Origin: Dolomedes plantarius | Lineage: Eukaryota > Arthropoda > Arachnida > Araneae > Dolomedidae | Length of the DNA stretch: 64,000 bases | Direction of reading: 5' to 3' | Assembly (NCBI GenBank): GCA_907164885.2 | Contig: OU015498.1 | Span: 125,015,727 to 125,079,726 of the forward strand | In this document: piece by piece, positions 45,655-56,045 of the stretch | Position numbering within the stretch: the first letter of the stretch is position 1 | Layout of the letters: each line of letters starts with the position of its first letter | The notes under the pieces: model-generated | Databases searched by the model: none | The model's input: the letters and a program-made list of their open reading frames with translations, nothing else | Told to the model about the DNA's origin: nothing | Made by a program: the position numbers and the translations under genes

Positions 45655-47190
45655 TCAAACTTCCTTTTTTTTTCATTGTCTTCGGTGTGCGTCCGTACAG
45701 CCTCTTTTCAACATCCAACAATAGTCGGCCATCATATGTACAGTCCACATTCCTTGGTATCTCTTTTCCATCATTTTAATATCCTTATGGAAGCGCTCGC
45801 CATGTTCTTCCGAAAAATCACTAAGATTGTTAGGAAAGTAATTGAGCATGAAGAAGGTGAACTTTGACGCTCATTTTTCAACCAAGCAGTTTATAAGATT
45901 CCAGAAGCTCCTCAACTAAAGTAGTGTAATCTGAAGCCTTCGTGTTCCCTCACCTTTCTAAATGCAGTCCATGCTCGCAATTCGCACTCACGCATGGGTT
46001 TCTCGAATTTGTTGTCTGCCCTTAATTTTCGTATTTGAGGGCCTACAAAAATGCCAGCTTTAATTTTTTCAGTCGTGATTGATGCAAACTTACCACATAG
46101 ATACTGAAAGCATTTACTGTCCCTGCTTAAAGCTAAAGCTGTCACAAATTGCTTCATTAAGCCAAGTTTGATGTGTAAAGGTGGCAACAGTATTTTTGAG
46201 GGAGCAACCAGGGGAATTGAAAAAACGTTTTTTCGCCAGGTGTGAATGTATTTCTGACTGGCCACTGCTGCCGAACCCAATGTTCCGTCCTTGCTCTGGA
46301 GTCCCATTAACGCAAAAAGCAAGGAAATTTTGTGCAGCCTCCTTGTTGGCCGAGCAATATTCCAACCACCTTGAAATCCCCGTACAAAGACCATTTATGA
46401 AATTTGTACTGCACACTTTCCAGCAGTAATTTAAGGTTCTCGTATGTCTCTTTCAAAGTCACAGAATGTGCTTCTGGAATGGATGGATGGATGTTAGTAT
46501 TGTGTAATAAAACACCTTTTAAACTGGATTTGCTGGCATCTATGAACAACCTCCACTGTCCGGGATTGTAATTGATGTTGAACTATTTCATAACTGCCGG
46601 AATGTCTCGAAAATATACCAAATCACCTTCCTCAGCAAAAAACGGAACCAATTCTGCTTCTCGGTGTCTGTACCGGGAGAATATCGTATTAGGGCACAGT
46701 AAATTCTTTTCTTGACGTCTTGATCCTAAAAGCTCTGCTGCGTCTGTAGGTAAATTCAGATCGCGAACCAAATCATTCAGTTCATGCTGAGGAAATGGCA
46801 CTGGAGTTTCATCCTCCATGATGTCCGGTTTGTACATCTCCTCACTTGTAACAGCGTCTGAATCGGTGTCTGTTCGGGGCTTGATATGGGACGGGGATGG
46901 CACAGGGATGGATTCATTATGGGGCACTGGTCTTATGGTTCATGACATATTGAGATACACAATGTTACGGTAACTGGTTCTGATATGGCCCCCGATATTC
47001 ACTGTGCAGAAGTAGCAGTCCTCACTATGAGTTGAGTGTACACTATACCAGTGTGCCACGATCTGACTCCAATTGCGCCACATGTGACCAATAGCAAGAA
47101 GGGAGCGTTGGCTTGAGGTATGAGTCATACTGCCGTGCTAAGATAAATTCTCTCATGTTTCGTCTTTGTGAGTGGCGCAAATCGTGACTC
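45655..47190 (-). pseudogene. arthropod repeat-encoded protein of unknown function
   Basis: The only gene inside the long-inverted-repeat element. From the N-terminus (right) it reads CYFCTVNIGG (a CxxC pair) and a Ser/Pro-rich, acidic linker (IPVPSPSHIKPRTDTD, PFPQHELNDLVRDLNLP). Next come PFFAEEGDLVYFRDIPAVMK and WRLFIDASKSSLKGVLLHN. Then EAHSVTLKETYENLKLLLES and FKVVGILLGQQGGCTKFPCF, LPPLHIKLGLMKQFV, GIFVGPQIRKLRADNKF, and, in another frame, EEHGERFHQDIK near 45790. The pattern FIDxSKxSLK with LLGQQGGxTKxPCFL and LPPLHIKLGLMK is one I know from many uncharacterised arthropod proteins; no enzymatic role has been established to my knowledge. FIDASK could be an RNase H-like Asp, which is speculation. 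There are at least four frameshifts or stops. Confidence 0.6.
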
Positions 47191-47228
47191 CATACAGATG
47201 AAACGGTTGCATTTCCATTATCAGCTAG

Positions 47229-47501
47229 ATATTGATGTTTATCTATTCCTTAAACAATTATTCCACCCCTCCAGAAAACATTTTCACGCGTTACGAACGT
47301 TGCCCTATAACGATGATATTACAAAATACCGTTTTTGTATTTTCACATTTCCGTCATTTGTGAAAAAACGTGACGCCATACGGAATTTTGAAGGTCATTT
47401 TTAGAATCTGCACAAAACATTCATTCAGATACACCTATTCATTTCAAAACAACAAAACCTTGCATATTAGTGTTATTTATAAATGAAAAAAAGGATCAGT
47501 G
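47229..47501 (-). repeat. right inverted repeat of the unknown-gene element (empty-site reference)
   Basis: Inverted match to 38963-39147 joined to 45279-45355. Because it contains the undisturbed GGCAACGTTCGTAACG sequence, it documents the site into which the BEL element was inserted in the other arm. Confidence 0.75.
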
Positions 47502-47696
47502 AAAATTTGAAGAAGAATACGTTTGATTGCTTCTTCGCTGTTGACGCTATTATGGGTGAAAGAAAACGTGCTAAGACACACGTCGCTTAGCTACTAACGC
47601 AATCTACAGGATAGTTTGAAAAATATCACAGATGGGCCAAAGTGCCCGAATGGCCAACATGCTCCGGTCTACCCTACATGTACATAAAAACAAATG

Positions 47697-48940
47697 ATTA
47701 CAATTTGAGAAAAATTAGATGATTTATTCAAGTGAAAGAGTTTTACAAAGTGAAAATGTCAATTACGCGTTGGTCCACCCCCGGCCCTTATGCAAGCAGT
47801 TATTCGGCTTGGCACTGATTGACAGAGGTGGCGGATGTCCTCCTGCAGGATATCGTGCCAAATGCTGTCCAATTCGCACGTTAGATCGTCAAAATCCAGA
47901 GCTGGTTGGAGGACCCTGCCCATAATGCTCCAAACTAGCTCAATGGTAGAGAGATCCAGCGACCGTGAACGAAGACAAGTAGTAGAAACTCTCGCCGTGT
48001 GCGGAGGGTCATTATCTTGCTGAAATGTAAGCCCAGAATGGCGTGATATGAAGGACAACAAAACGGGGCGTAGAATATCGCCGACGTACCGCTTTACTGT
48101 AAGGGTGCCGCGGATGACAACCAAAGGGGTCCTGTTATGAAATGAAATGGCACTTCAGACCATCACTCTTGGTTGTCGGTCCGTATGGCGGAACACAGAC
48201 AGGTTGGTTTCCCACCACTGTTCGGGGCGTCTCCAGACACGTATTTGCTGGTCATCGGGGCTCAATTCGAAGCGGGACTCATCACTGAAGACAATTCTAC
48301 TCCAATCAGTGACATTCCAGGTCGAATGTGCTCGACAAAGCTACAAACGGGCTTGTCGGTGAACAGAGGTCAATGGTAGTCGGCACAAGGGACTCCGTGA
48401 GCTCAGCCCCCTTTGTCTGAACCATATATGAATGGTCCTTGCGGTCACTGAAGCACCAGTTGCACGTACGATCGATGGTAATGATGAATCTGGGGTTGTG
48501 AGTGTCGCTCTGCTCACGTTCTGCCGTTTCTCTGGGCCGACCGCTTCCTTCTTGACGCTGTGTTCGGCCATGGTTCACCCATTCCTGCGAACATCGTCTA
48601 ATTGTGGCATCGCTCCTATCCAAATGTCGAGCGGTTCGCCGATTAGACCAACCGGCTTCTTTGAGCCGGAGTACACGTCCTCTCTCAAATGTTGATATCT
48701 GCACATATTGTTCGCACACCTGTATGGGAGGCATAGTTACTGTCTAACTGAGTACACGGAATGGAATTCGCAAAGAATTTATGACGTGGAATCGAAATTT
48801 CTCCTCTTTAATATCCTACCAGTTGCGCAGTTAAGATGCACTGCCGCGTCAAATGTTCATTTATTGGCCGCCAGACTTAAAACTTTGCATTTTCCGTCGA
48901 AACTTTTATGCACATTAATTTGTGTCCAATTTGCATTACC
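47697..48940 (-). mobile_element. Tc1-like element D, approximate limits
   Basis: Surrounds the transposase below. Possible degenerate inverted ends: ATTACAATTTGAG at about 47698 and, inverted, ATGCAAATTGGAC near 48935. Limits are uncertain. Confidence 0.45.
47759..48734 (-). pseudogene. Tc1/mariner transposase, frameshifted
   Basis: Start at 48734 (MPPIQVCEQYVQIS). The N-terminal HTH is clear (FERGRVLRLKEAGWSNRRT, ARHLDRSDATIRRCSQEW) and is followed by a GRPR-like hook (EGSGRPRETAEREQ). A frameshift near 48470 moves the reading to ARTIHIWFRQRGL. The first catalytic Asp is in RIVFSDESRFELSPDD (about 48262-48290) in a third reading. The last block carries the second Asp in FQQDNDPPHTARVS and the Glu in LSTIELVWSIMGR; the stretch between them is about ten residues too short, so part of the catalytic core has been deleted. 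It ends GGGPTRN at 47759. Inactive. Confidence 0.85.
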
Positions 48941-48959
48941 CCTTCTTGGTGGATCTTTT

Positions 48960-48980
48960 TTTTTGGGGGGGGGGGGGGGT
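48960..48980. repeat. poly-G run
   Basis: About 14 consecutive G after a T run. Confidence 0.9.
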
Positions 48981-49106
48981 TAAGAGTGTATGTAGAGGAT
49001 GTTTATAGGAGTTTTAAATGGAGAGGAGTTGAATGGTTTGCAGCCCTCAATCAAACACTTCATTTTTCAAATGAGGCAATGCTGAAGTCATTTCATGGTT
49101 CTATTC

Positions 49107-49330
49107 GAAAATTCTGCTAAATCTGTAATTTCAGCTTTTTTTTGCTCCTTTGATGAAAGGCTGAATCTAGCTGAATTCTGAGGAGTTTATTATAAATTTA
49201 TATATTTTTATATTGGGTTTTCATTTTATTAATTCGTATAACATTTCGCCTGCTTTTTTCCCTTTATGTTAATTAGACTATCTATAGATTTTAAATTGGT
49301 TTTGGTAAATAAATATCCTTAAAATCCTTG
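49107..49330 (+). repeat. interspersed repeat, copy 2 (no tRNA-like head)
   Basis: AATTCTGCTAAATCTGTAAT, TTTCAGC, AAAGGCTGAATCTAGCTGAA and TTGGGTTTTCATTTTATTAA match 36310-36690. The T-rich tandem region of copy 1 is absent. Confidence 0.7.
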
Positions 49331-49645
49331 GAAAAGCCGGATACTTTAGCTAGTGTGGAATAGATATCTGAAACTTAAAACTATATGAATTAGCTTCTCT
49401 GAACCTTTAAACCATATATATACTGTACGGCATTTAGTGCACTTTCTGCATGCATTTGCTACATTATATGAAATCAATTTGAGGCTTTTTTCTTCAAAAG
49501 ACTAACAAAACATTTTTTTGTGTAATTTTCTTCGTAGTTTTTTCAATTTCCCTCTGAAACAAAATTTGATGTTTACTTTAAAAAGGCCTTAAATTCATTT
49601 TTTAAACTACCCGTATTTCTACATGTGCTGCCGATACGCATTATA
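49331..49645. other. unassigned AT-rich sequence
   Basis: Nothing recognised. Confidence 0.4.
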
Positions 49646-50863
49646 CACTGAAGTATCACTGAATTAGGGATACCTACCTAGTAACGAGTTGGGCCTCCTC
49701 TGGCCTTGATAACGGCTGCCACACGACGAGGCATAGATTCAACAAGTTTCTGGAAACGTTCCACGGGAATGGCTTGCCAAATATTGGCTAAAGCTGTCCA
49801 TAATTCAGTAAGGTTCTTTGGTGCTATGTGATGGCCTTTCACGTCTTGTTCCAAAACATCCCAAAGATGCTCAATAGGATTTAAGTCTGGGCTTCTAGGT
49901 GGCCAATTCATGACAGAGAAGTCAGAGGAATGCTCATCCAACCAGACAGTAGACAACCGGGACTTGTGAGAGGTACAGTTGTCTTGCTGGAAAACTCCAT
50001 TACCGTGCGGATAACAGAACACCATAAACGGATGGAGGTGATCACCCAGCAACTCTACGTACCGAATTGCATTGAGGGAGGTTGATACACGCACCAAAGA
50101 TCCCAAATTGTGCCACGAAAATACACCCCAGACCATGATTGATCCACCATGTCCTTGTACAGTTCCAGCCAGGCATGCAGGACCCATGGCTTCATGAGCC
50201 TGACGCCATATTCTCAGCCTACCGTCGGCGTTAAGTAGTCGGAATCGAGACTCATCACTCCATGCTACTCGTTTCCAGTCCTCTACACTCCAGTCTCTGT
50301 GCTCTCTTGCGCAGGAAAGACGTGAAGCCTGATGGCGAGTATAGAGCAATGGTACTCTCGTAGGTCGACGGCTCCCGAAACCCATACGGTGAAGCGAGCG
50401 TTGCACAGTCCGTTTACTGACTGTACGACTGGCACCGTCATTAAACTGGGTGGTAATTTGAGCTAATGTTTGGTTTCGCTGGCTACGTACAATACGCCTG
50501 AGCCGTCTCTCACCACGCACTGTCAAGGCTAATTGTCCTTTGCAGTTTGCCCGATCGCTAGTTTTTTCCACCATCCATGTATTCTTGGTATACTCTTGAC
50601 ACTGTCGACCTTGAAAATCCTATCTGTGTGACGATTTCGGAAATTGAATGGCCCATGCGTCGCGCATCTACGATTTGTCCGCGATCGAAGGCGTCTAAAT
50701 CAGGCAGTTTACCCATACTGGCAATTCCAACAACTAATTCAGAACAACCACAGTACGCGCTATATATGCAGTTACCACAGCGCCCTCACTTGCGGATACA
50801 TGATGCGCAGCGCTACACAATTTGCATAGGCTTTGCTATCCCTGATTCAGTGGCACTTCAGTG
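49646..50863 (-). mobile_element. Tc1-like element E, complete (1218 bp)
   Basis: The left end is CACTGAAGTATCACTGAATT, then AGGGATA. The inverted right end is CACTGAAGTGCCACTGAATC, then AGGGATA. TA flanks both ends (49644-49645 and 50864-50865). It encodes one almost intact transposase. Confidence 0.93.
49678..50716 (-). CDS. Tc1/mariner transposase, DD36E type, one homopolymer frameshift
   Basis: Cut-and-paste transposase acting on TA sites. The likely start is the ATG at 50714-50716 (MGKLPDLDAFDRGQIVDARR), giving about 345 codons. An N-terminal HTH (SISEIVTQIGFSRSTVSRVY) is followed by DGGK, and at the A6 tract 50562-50567 one extra A shifts the frame. The remaining 298 codons are open from 50574. 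They contain a second HTH (residues about 25-65), the first Asp in VAWSDESRFRL (107), the second in FQQDNCTSHKSR (198) and Glu in LNPIEHLWDV (235). There are 36 residues between the second Asp and the Glu, so the motif is DD36E rather than the DD34E of Tc1. It ends GGPTRY at TAG 49678-49680. The only lesion I see is the A-run slip, which could be real or a sequencing error. Confidence 0.9.
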
Positions 50864-50865
50864 TA

Positions 50866-52465
50866 GTTCAGTTATTGTAATTTAATTTTCTTATGTATTG
50901 GGACTAAAATTTATGAAATATATGTTTTAAGCAAAATGTCTTTATTCTAGAAAAAAATTGCGTTCGACATAAGGAGAAAAGAAACATAATTTTTTATTCT
51001 GCTAAACCTTGTAGCCCCGTTTATTTCCCTTTGCCGAATGCTACAAGAAAGCTTGAAATCCCTTATTGGAGCCAAGATTCACTTCTTCTTTTTGAATGAT
51101 TTCTTTATTTTGGGATGAACTGTATGGGCAATACTGAAATTTGATCGTTAAGAATACATAAATTGATTTTGTCTGACTGAAGTTATGTCTGAGATATCTG
51201 TGGCATTCTAGAAGGATTCAGCTGTCGATAACCTTGTCTTCGTCTGCTTGAAGATCGAAGCAGATTGTTTAAGATCCAGTTCGACAATTTTTCTTGAAGG
51301 TCAAAGCAAAATCTTGAAAATTAAAGGAGGATCCACGCTTTTTATCCTTCTGTGAATCTAGTCTCACCTTTCCGATTGGATGGTTCAGTTGAAGTCTGGA
51401 CTGATCAGACAGTATGACGTTCTTTCACTGCCCCATTCTGGCGTAACTCAAAAAATTACAAGAGTTTCTCTAATTTGCAGCTGGTAGTAACAACAGCCGG
51501 ATATACCATTTTTTTTTCTGAAACCCATACGATGTTAGGTGTGATCAGATTATCATACCCATTTTGATGAAGTGTTGCCTTTCTACTAAAATATTTAGTA
51601 GCTCTCTAAACTGGAATAACTGCTGAACAACTCACACGAGCAGACATTCTGCTTAAGATCACGTAACTTCTTTGAACAGTCATTCCCTGCTTACAGTCTT
51701 TGGGCATTATTTCTCGGGAAGTGTACACCTAGCCACCTGTAGCTTTCTTTTCATGCTTCAATATTCTCATTTCGGGAAATATGTGACGCAACTACTTTGT
51801 TTAAAAAAAACAGGTGGCCTCTGAGTGTATTCTCTTGTCAATTACAATATGCTACGTTAGTTTATCCTGTACAATAAACACATACCTCCAAAAACTTAGC
51901 GTTGAAAATCTAGAATTTCATTTGAGAGATTGCGATTGAATTGTAAGGAAGTAAAGCTTTATAAAATATGTTGTGCTAATATTTTATCTAAAAATTCCTC
52001 ATGCATACTTATAGAGAAGGACGATAAAAAAAATCAGATGCTTTATTCTCTGAATATAAAAGGAAATAATAAACCTTTTGCTGAATTTGCTTCCAGGGTA
52101 AGGAAATATTTATTTGTTTCTTTTATACGAACAGTAATTTTAATTTTAGTTTTTTAATCTGATAATTGTGTTTGATAAATTTTAGAATTTCAGTGAAAAT
52201 TCAGCGAGTTGTCATTTTTAATGTATTGTGTTAAAAATTGTTAATCTGGTGTGCAAGAGATATTATTATTATAAAACATTTGTTAATATTTAAGTATTTT
52301 GATTATATTAGGTATTCTGACATGCTCAGTTAATACAAAACATGTATTAATTAATTACAAAGTATGCATTTATTGATTTTAATTCCCAATTGATTTTAAC
52401 TCCCAATGGAACTATGCGTTAGAATATTATTAATAACTTTAAGCAAACTTTGCATTGATGGTTGA
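50866..52465. other. unassigned sequence
   Basis: 1.6 kb without recognisable coding sequence, inverted ends or SINE heads. The short frame at 51930-52157 has no family resemblance. Confidence 0.4.
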
Positions 52466-52552
52466 TTGTAGATAACCATCAATGTTCAGCGTATGTGCTC
52501 AACTCTCGAGATATGTGCCATTTTAAGTTATGTTGGATTAGTATCCGATATA

Positions 52553-52813
52553 ACTGGCGGTTCACTCGGGACTTTACCCGTAAAAGCGCTATAATTTTGA
52601 AAAGGGAAAACATGCTGAAGCGTACGTTCGACTATATGCAGCGACGAGTTGATCTTTGTGTGGATGTCAATAGAGGACATTTTCAGCATCTTCTCTGATA
52701 CTGATTGGATTTTGATAAGGTAAGACATGTTATATTCAAATTTCAGCTTGAAATGTTTTCTCCTTTTACAATTATAGTATTTATTTGGGTAAAGTACCGA
52801 GTGAATCGCCCTG
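52553..52813 (+). mobile_element. mariner-like MITE derivative, copy 1
   Basis: The left end is GGCGGTTCACTCGGGACTTT and the inverted right end is CAGGGCGATTCACTCGGTAC, flanked by TA. It retains a transposase tail: MLKRTFDYMQRRVDLCV ... GHFQHLL and stop (52612-52698), the usual end of arthropod mariner-related transposases. Confidence 0.65.
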
Positions 52814-52976
52814 TAGTTTTTCCTTCATAGCAACTATTATAGCTATTTCAAAAATTAAACGAAATTTGCCATGGTTGTAGAGTACATAACCATCAATGCT
52901 CAGCATATGTGATCAACTCTTAGGACATTTGCCATTTAAATTTATGTTGGATTGGTATCCAATATACAGGGTGATT

Positions 52977-54105
52977 CCCTTCGGATTTTGGTACTGACTA
53001 AGACGAATTAAATTAATTCGCCCAATAATTAAAATCCTTCCCAGCCCGAGCAGATGAACGCTTACGTTAAAGACCTTAGGACAGTCATTCCATTGTACGA
53101 GCAGAAGGTGAAGGCGTGCTCAGAAGAAAGGAATTGGTCGGAAGGCGCCGTTCTGGCTCGGAACTGACATTATAGTTGAATAACTAATTCATCGGGCTCC
53201 ACCAAAATTTATTATGTTAGCGGAGTACCGAAGAGGCAGAGATGAAAATCTCAGGCATCAGGGCCCCGAAGCCGCGGCAAATAAGGAGTCAGAAAAATGA
53301 CATCAACGCCAATGGGTAAATAGGCGCCAAGCCGAAATTCACGAGAAAGACTTTGAAATAAAATTAGTTAGCTGTTGATTCTCGAGCTGAGAGCAGGACT
53401 CCAGCCTTCGGTCGAGACTGAGATACGAAGGCCGAATAGGACTTGTTTCGCGGACTTACTAAGTCAGCGGTATTTTCTCGAGAAATGAACTATAAGCTTC
53501 AGTTGGAAGGCTTGTTTTTGGAAGATATCTCAAGGCCAGATTATCTGTCATGATCATTCCGATCAAAGCTCCATTCCTCGCAGTCATCCGCTCTGCAGGA
53601 AAAGATAATCGAGGGTCCAGCCGGACTCGATACTGCTTCGTTAAGCGAATTTATCTGAGAACACATCCCAACGGACTCATTTGACTTTATTAGAGGAGAT
53701 CACCGAATTGATCCTGTAACCCTACAACGCGTTACTTACTGTGTATCACCTCCTCATTTTTTCTCCAGCTAATTTATAAATAAATTTGTTCTTTTCTAAT
53801 TGGCTGTGGCTTTGGTTGTTCGATCGCTACCTGGATCAATACGCTACACGACTTAATGCAGATACCCATAACAGCACTATAAGTTTGAAAGCGGAAAACA
53901 TGCTGAAGCGTACATTCGACTGTATGTAGCGGCGAGTTGATATTTGTTTGGATGCCAACGGAAGACATTTTTAGCATCTTCTGAGATACGGATGTGATTG
54001 TGAGGAGGTAAGGCACATTGTATTTATATTTCCGATTAACATATTTTGCACCTTTTAAAATTACAGTACATTTTGGGGGGGATAAAATCCCGAGGGAATC
54101 ACCTG
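52977..54105 (+). mobile_element. mariner-like MITE derivative, copy 2, carrying a solo LTR
   Basis: The left end is CAGGGTGATTCCCTTCGGAT and the inverted right end is CAGGTGATTCCCTCGGGATT, flanked by TA. It contains the same transposase tail as copy 1 from 53900, but with TAG after MLKRTFDCM. The extra length is the inserted solo LTR. Confidence 0.65.
52995..53860 (+). mobile_element. candidate solo LTR (866 bp)
   Basis: Starts TGACTAAGACG and ends ACTTAATGCA (TG...CA). Flanked by GGTAC (52990-52994) and GATAC (53861-53865), a 5-bp duplication with one mismatch. Copy 1 of the host MITE lacks this segment exactly here. GC content is clearly higher than the surroundings, and a TTATAAATAAA motif lies at about 53773. 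No internal coding region or second LTR is present; a Gypsy-type origin is a guess. Confidence 0.55.
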
Positions 54106-54125
54106 TAGATTTCCTTCATCGTCGC

Positions 54126-54277
54126 ATGCTGGCATCTGGTACCAAAGTCTGTGGGTTCTAGTCTTACTGTTGGCATGGGTGTTTGTAGCCTTTCGCAATC
54201 AGCTTTAAGAAGTAGGTCCCGGTGTAATTAGCCCTCGTATAGAAAAAAAATGACCGTAGCTTTCTCAATCAACTAAC
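54126..54277 (+). mobile_element. tRNA-derived SINE, family 2, diverged copy
   Basis: Contains TGTGGGTTCTAGTCTTAC (box B-like), CTGTTGGCATGGGTGTTTGT and GTAATTAGCCCTCGTATAG, matching 12825-12997. Perfect 11-bp target duplications TTCATCGTCGC flank it (54115-54125 and 54278-54288). Confidence 0.75.
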
Positions 54278-54330
54278 TTTCATCGTCGCTATTATAATAA
54301 CTTCAGAAATCAAAGGAAATTTGAAAAATT

Positions 54331-55234
54331 AAGATTCAGTAAAAGGATTTATGCACTTATTTGGAATATAAATGATGTAGAATATACATAGCATTAAGAG
54401 TGACAGACATCAATGTCCCGATAATGTAGATAAAAAATTCTTGACTCAATATTTGGTCATACAAGAAATCTGGCTAAAAAATTATTTATCAATTATTTCT
54501 TGCATTTTAGATAAACTCATATTAGCGAAAACTATCAAAAAGGCTTTTTTTCTCAAGTTTTAGTAATGTAGGGATTGAAAGTCAAAAAGTTTCTGCATTA
54601 CTGGCGAGATGAATCCTTTTTTTTCTGCATGATTTGAGCACCCTTTAGTAAAATGCGTCTATCGCAGCTGTCTGCTATGCTACTTGAAGAGGAGATGTTG
54701 TCTGATTGGAACAATATATTAAAGTCATAAAACTGAAGATGTCTCGTCCCAAAAGACGGAAAGTTTTCAATATTTTGCATGTGCTGGGGAGACAAATGCC
54801 GTGGAATGGAAGGGGTTTGGTAGAAAGTGAAAAATTAAATTGATTTGAAAAAGTCATACGCTTAAAAAAGGAAATTAAGTAAGTTGATTTTAAATAAACT
54901 TAAATCCTTTTTATCCGTGCATCACAATAGAAAAAGTTTGAAAATTAGCATAAATTATCCGAAAAATATGTCATAATGTCTCATAAAAAAAGGAATATAA
55001 CAGATATTTTCCGAGAGGAGACACTGAAAATGTATGTAACTTTTAGTATTATTTTTTAAAAATTTTTCTAAAACCCATTAGGTAGCTAATTTCCAATAAG
55101 TCCTGAATAGTTAATATTTTACGGTTTACATGGACATTAATATATCAGAACATTTTTCGCGTACATCCGGGCATTGATTAGCACAGATTATAGCGGATGC
55201 ATGGTGTATTGCATATCTATCAACATACAAATAA
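54331..55234. other. unassigned AT-rich sequence
   Basis: No gene or repeat recognised. Confidence 0.4.
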
Positions 55235-55256
55235 TTATATATATATATATTTACAT

Positions 55257-55312
<56 letters not shown>
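55235..55312. repeat. (TA)n(CA)n microsatellite
   Basis: TA and CA blocks abutting the Tigger element's left end. Confidence 0.95.
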
Positions 55313-55316
<4 letters not shown>

Positions 55317-56045
55317 GAATCCGCTTAATGAAATATCGGTTCAAAGAATATCCCGTTTAATATAATAAATTTTCAATGTACCAAGCGGTAGTAGTTTGTT
55401 TCTGTGTTAAATTTCCCGGTTAATGGAATATCATGTTTTGAAGCTATTCCCGCTTAAAGGAATAATTTTTAGCCATGACAATATCGGTCTTTTTCTATTT
55501 CCCACACTTCTTTTCAGAATTTTTTTCTGTAAAGTACAATAATGAATGTGCAGTAACTGAATGTGTTTCAAAATGATTTTGTCACTTCGCAGAAAGTATG
55601 CAATCACAGGAAATAGCGATTTCTTGGATCTGAAGTGGTATTCAGTGCTTTTGTTTTCTTTTGCTACTCCCCCCCGTATTGCTGGGGCGCTCAGCCTACG
55701 TTTCCCTATTCAGAGAATGAACAATAAGCTTCACCGCCAGATGAGAGCTAGAGAGTGTGTGTGTGTGTTGGGGGGGGCTGTGAAAAAAAAATGTGAAACA
55801 TCAACAGGTCCTTATCTTGAAGGGGACGGGGATTACCAGCTGTAACAAATCTCTTTGGAAAAACGTAACATTTAACCTGGGAGGTCTCTGGCCTTGAACA
55901 ACGGCGATTAGTTCGACAGTTCGCTTTTGTGAAATCAGTGTCTCTTTGCTTTCGTGACATCAGTGTCTCTTTGCTTTCGTGAAATCGGTCATCTCTCTTG
56001 TGCTTTACCACAATGTCTTCGAGATGAAACGATCTTACTTTAAAA

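Larger units (their letters stand above)
38963..47501 (-). mobile_element. element with about 265-bp inverted repeats carrying a gene of unknown function
   Basis: The ends are CACTGATC at 38963 and GATCAGTG ending at 47501. The left arm is 38963-39147 plus 45279-45355 (BEL inserted between). The right arm is 47229-47501. Shared stretches include TTGTTTTGAAAT, GTGTATCTGAATG, AATGACCTTCAAAATTCCGT and GTGAAAATG. Between the arms lies one gene on the minus strand. No target duplication is evident, and the superfamily is unknown. Confidence 0.65.
36854..47677. mobile_element. outer non-autonomous element, split by nested insertions
   Basis: Inverted ends GTAGGGTAGACCGG at 36854 and, inverted, at 47677. 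Subterminal motifs such as GGGCCAACCTGCCC (about 37028), GGGCCAACTTGCC (about 38803) and GGCCAACATGC (about 47652) recur only in the segments belonging to this element. Removing the insertions leaves about 880 bp (36854-37113, 38529-38962, 47502-47677). No transposase of its own was identified; target duplication not resolved. Confidence 0.55.
52466..54330 (+). repeat. local direct duplication, second copy expanded by insertions
   Basis: Unit 1 (52466-52880) and unit 2 (52885-54330) share left flanks (ATAACCATCAATGYTCAGC, ATGTTGGATTRGTATCC), a mariner derivative and right flanks (TTCATMGYMRCTATTATA). Unit 2 additionally contains a solo LTR (52995-53860) and a SINE-2 (54126-54277). Confidence 0.75.
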
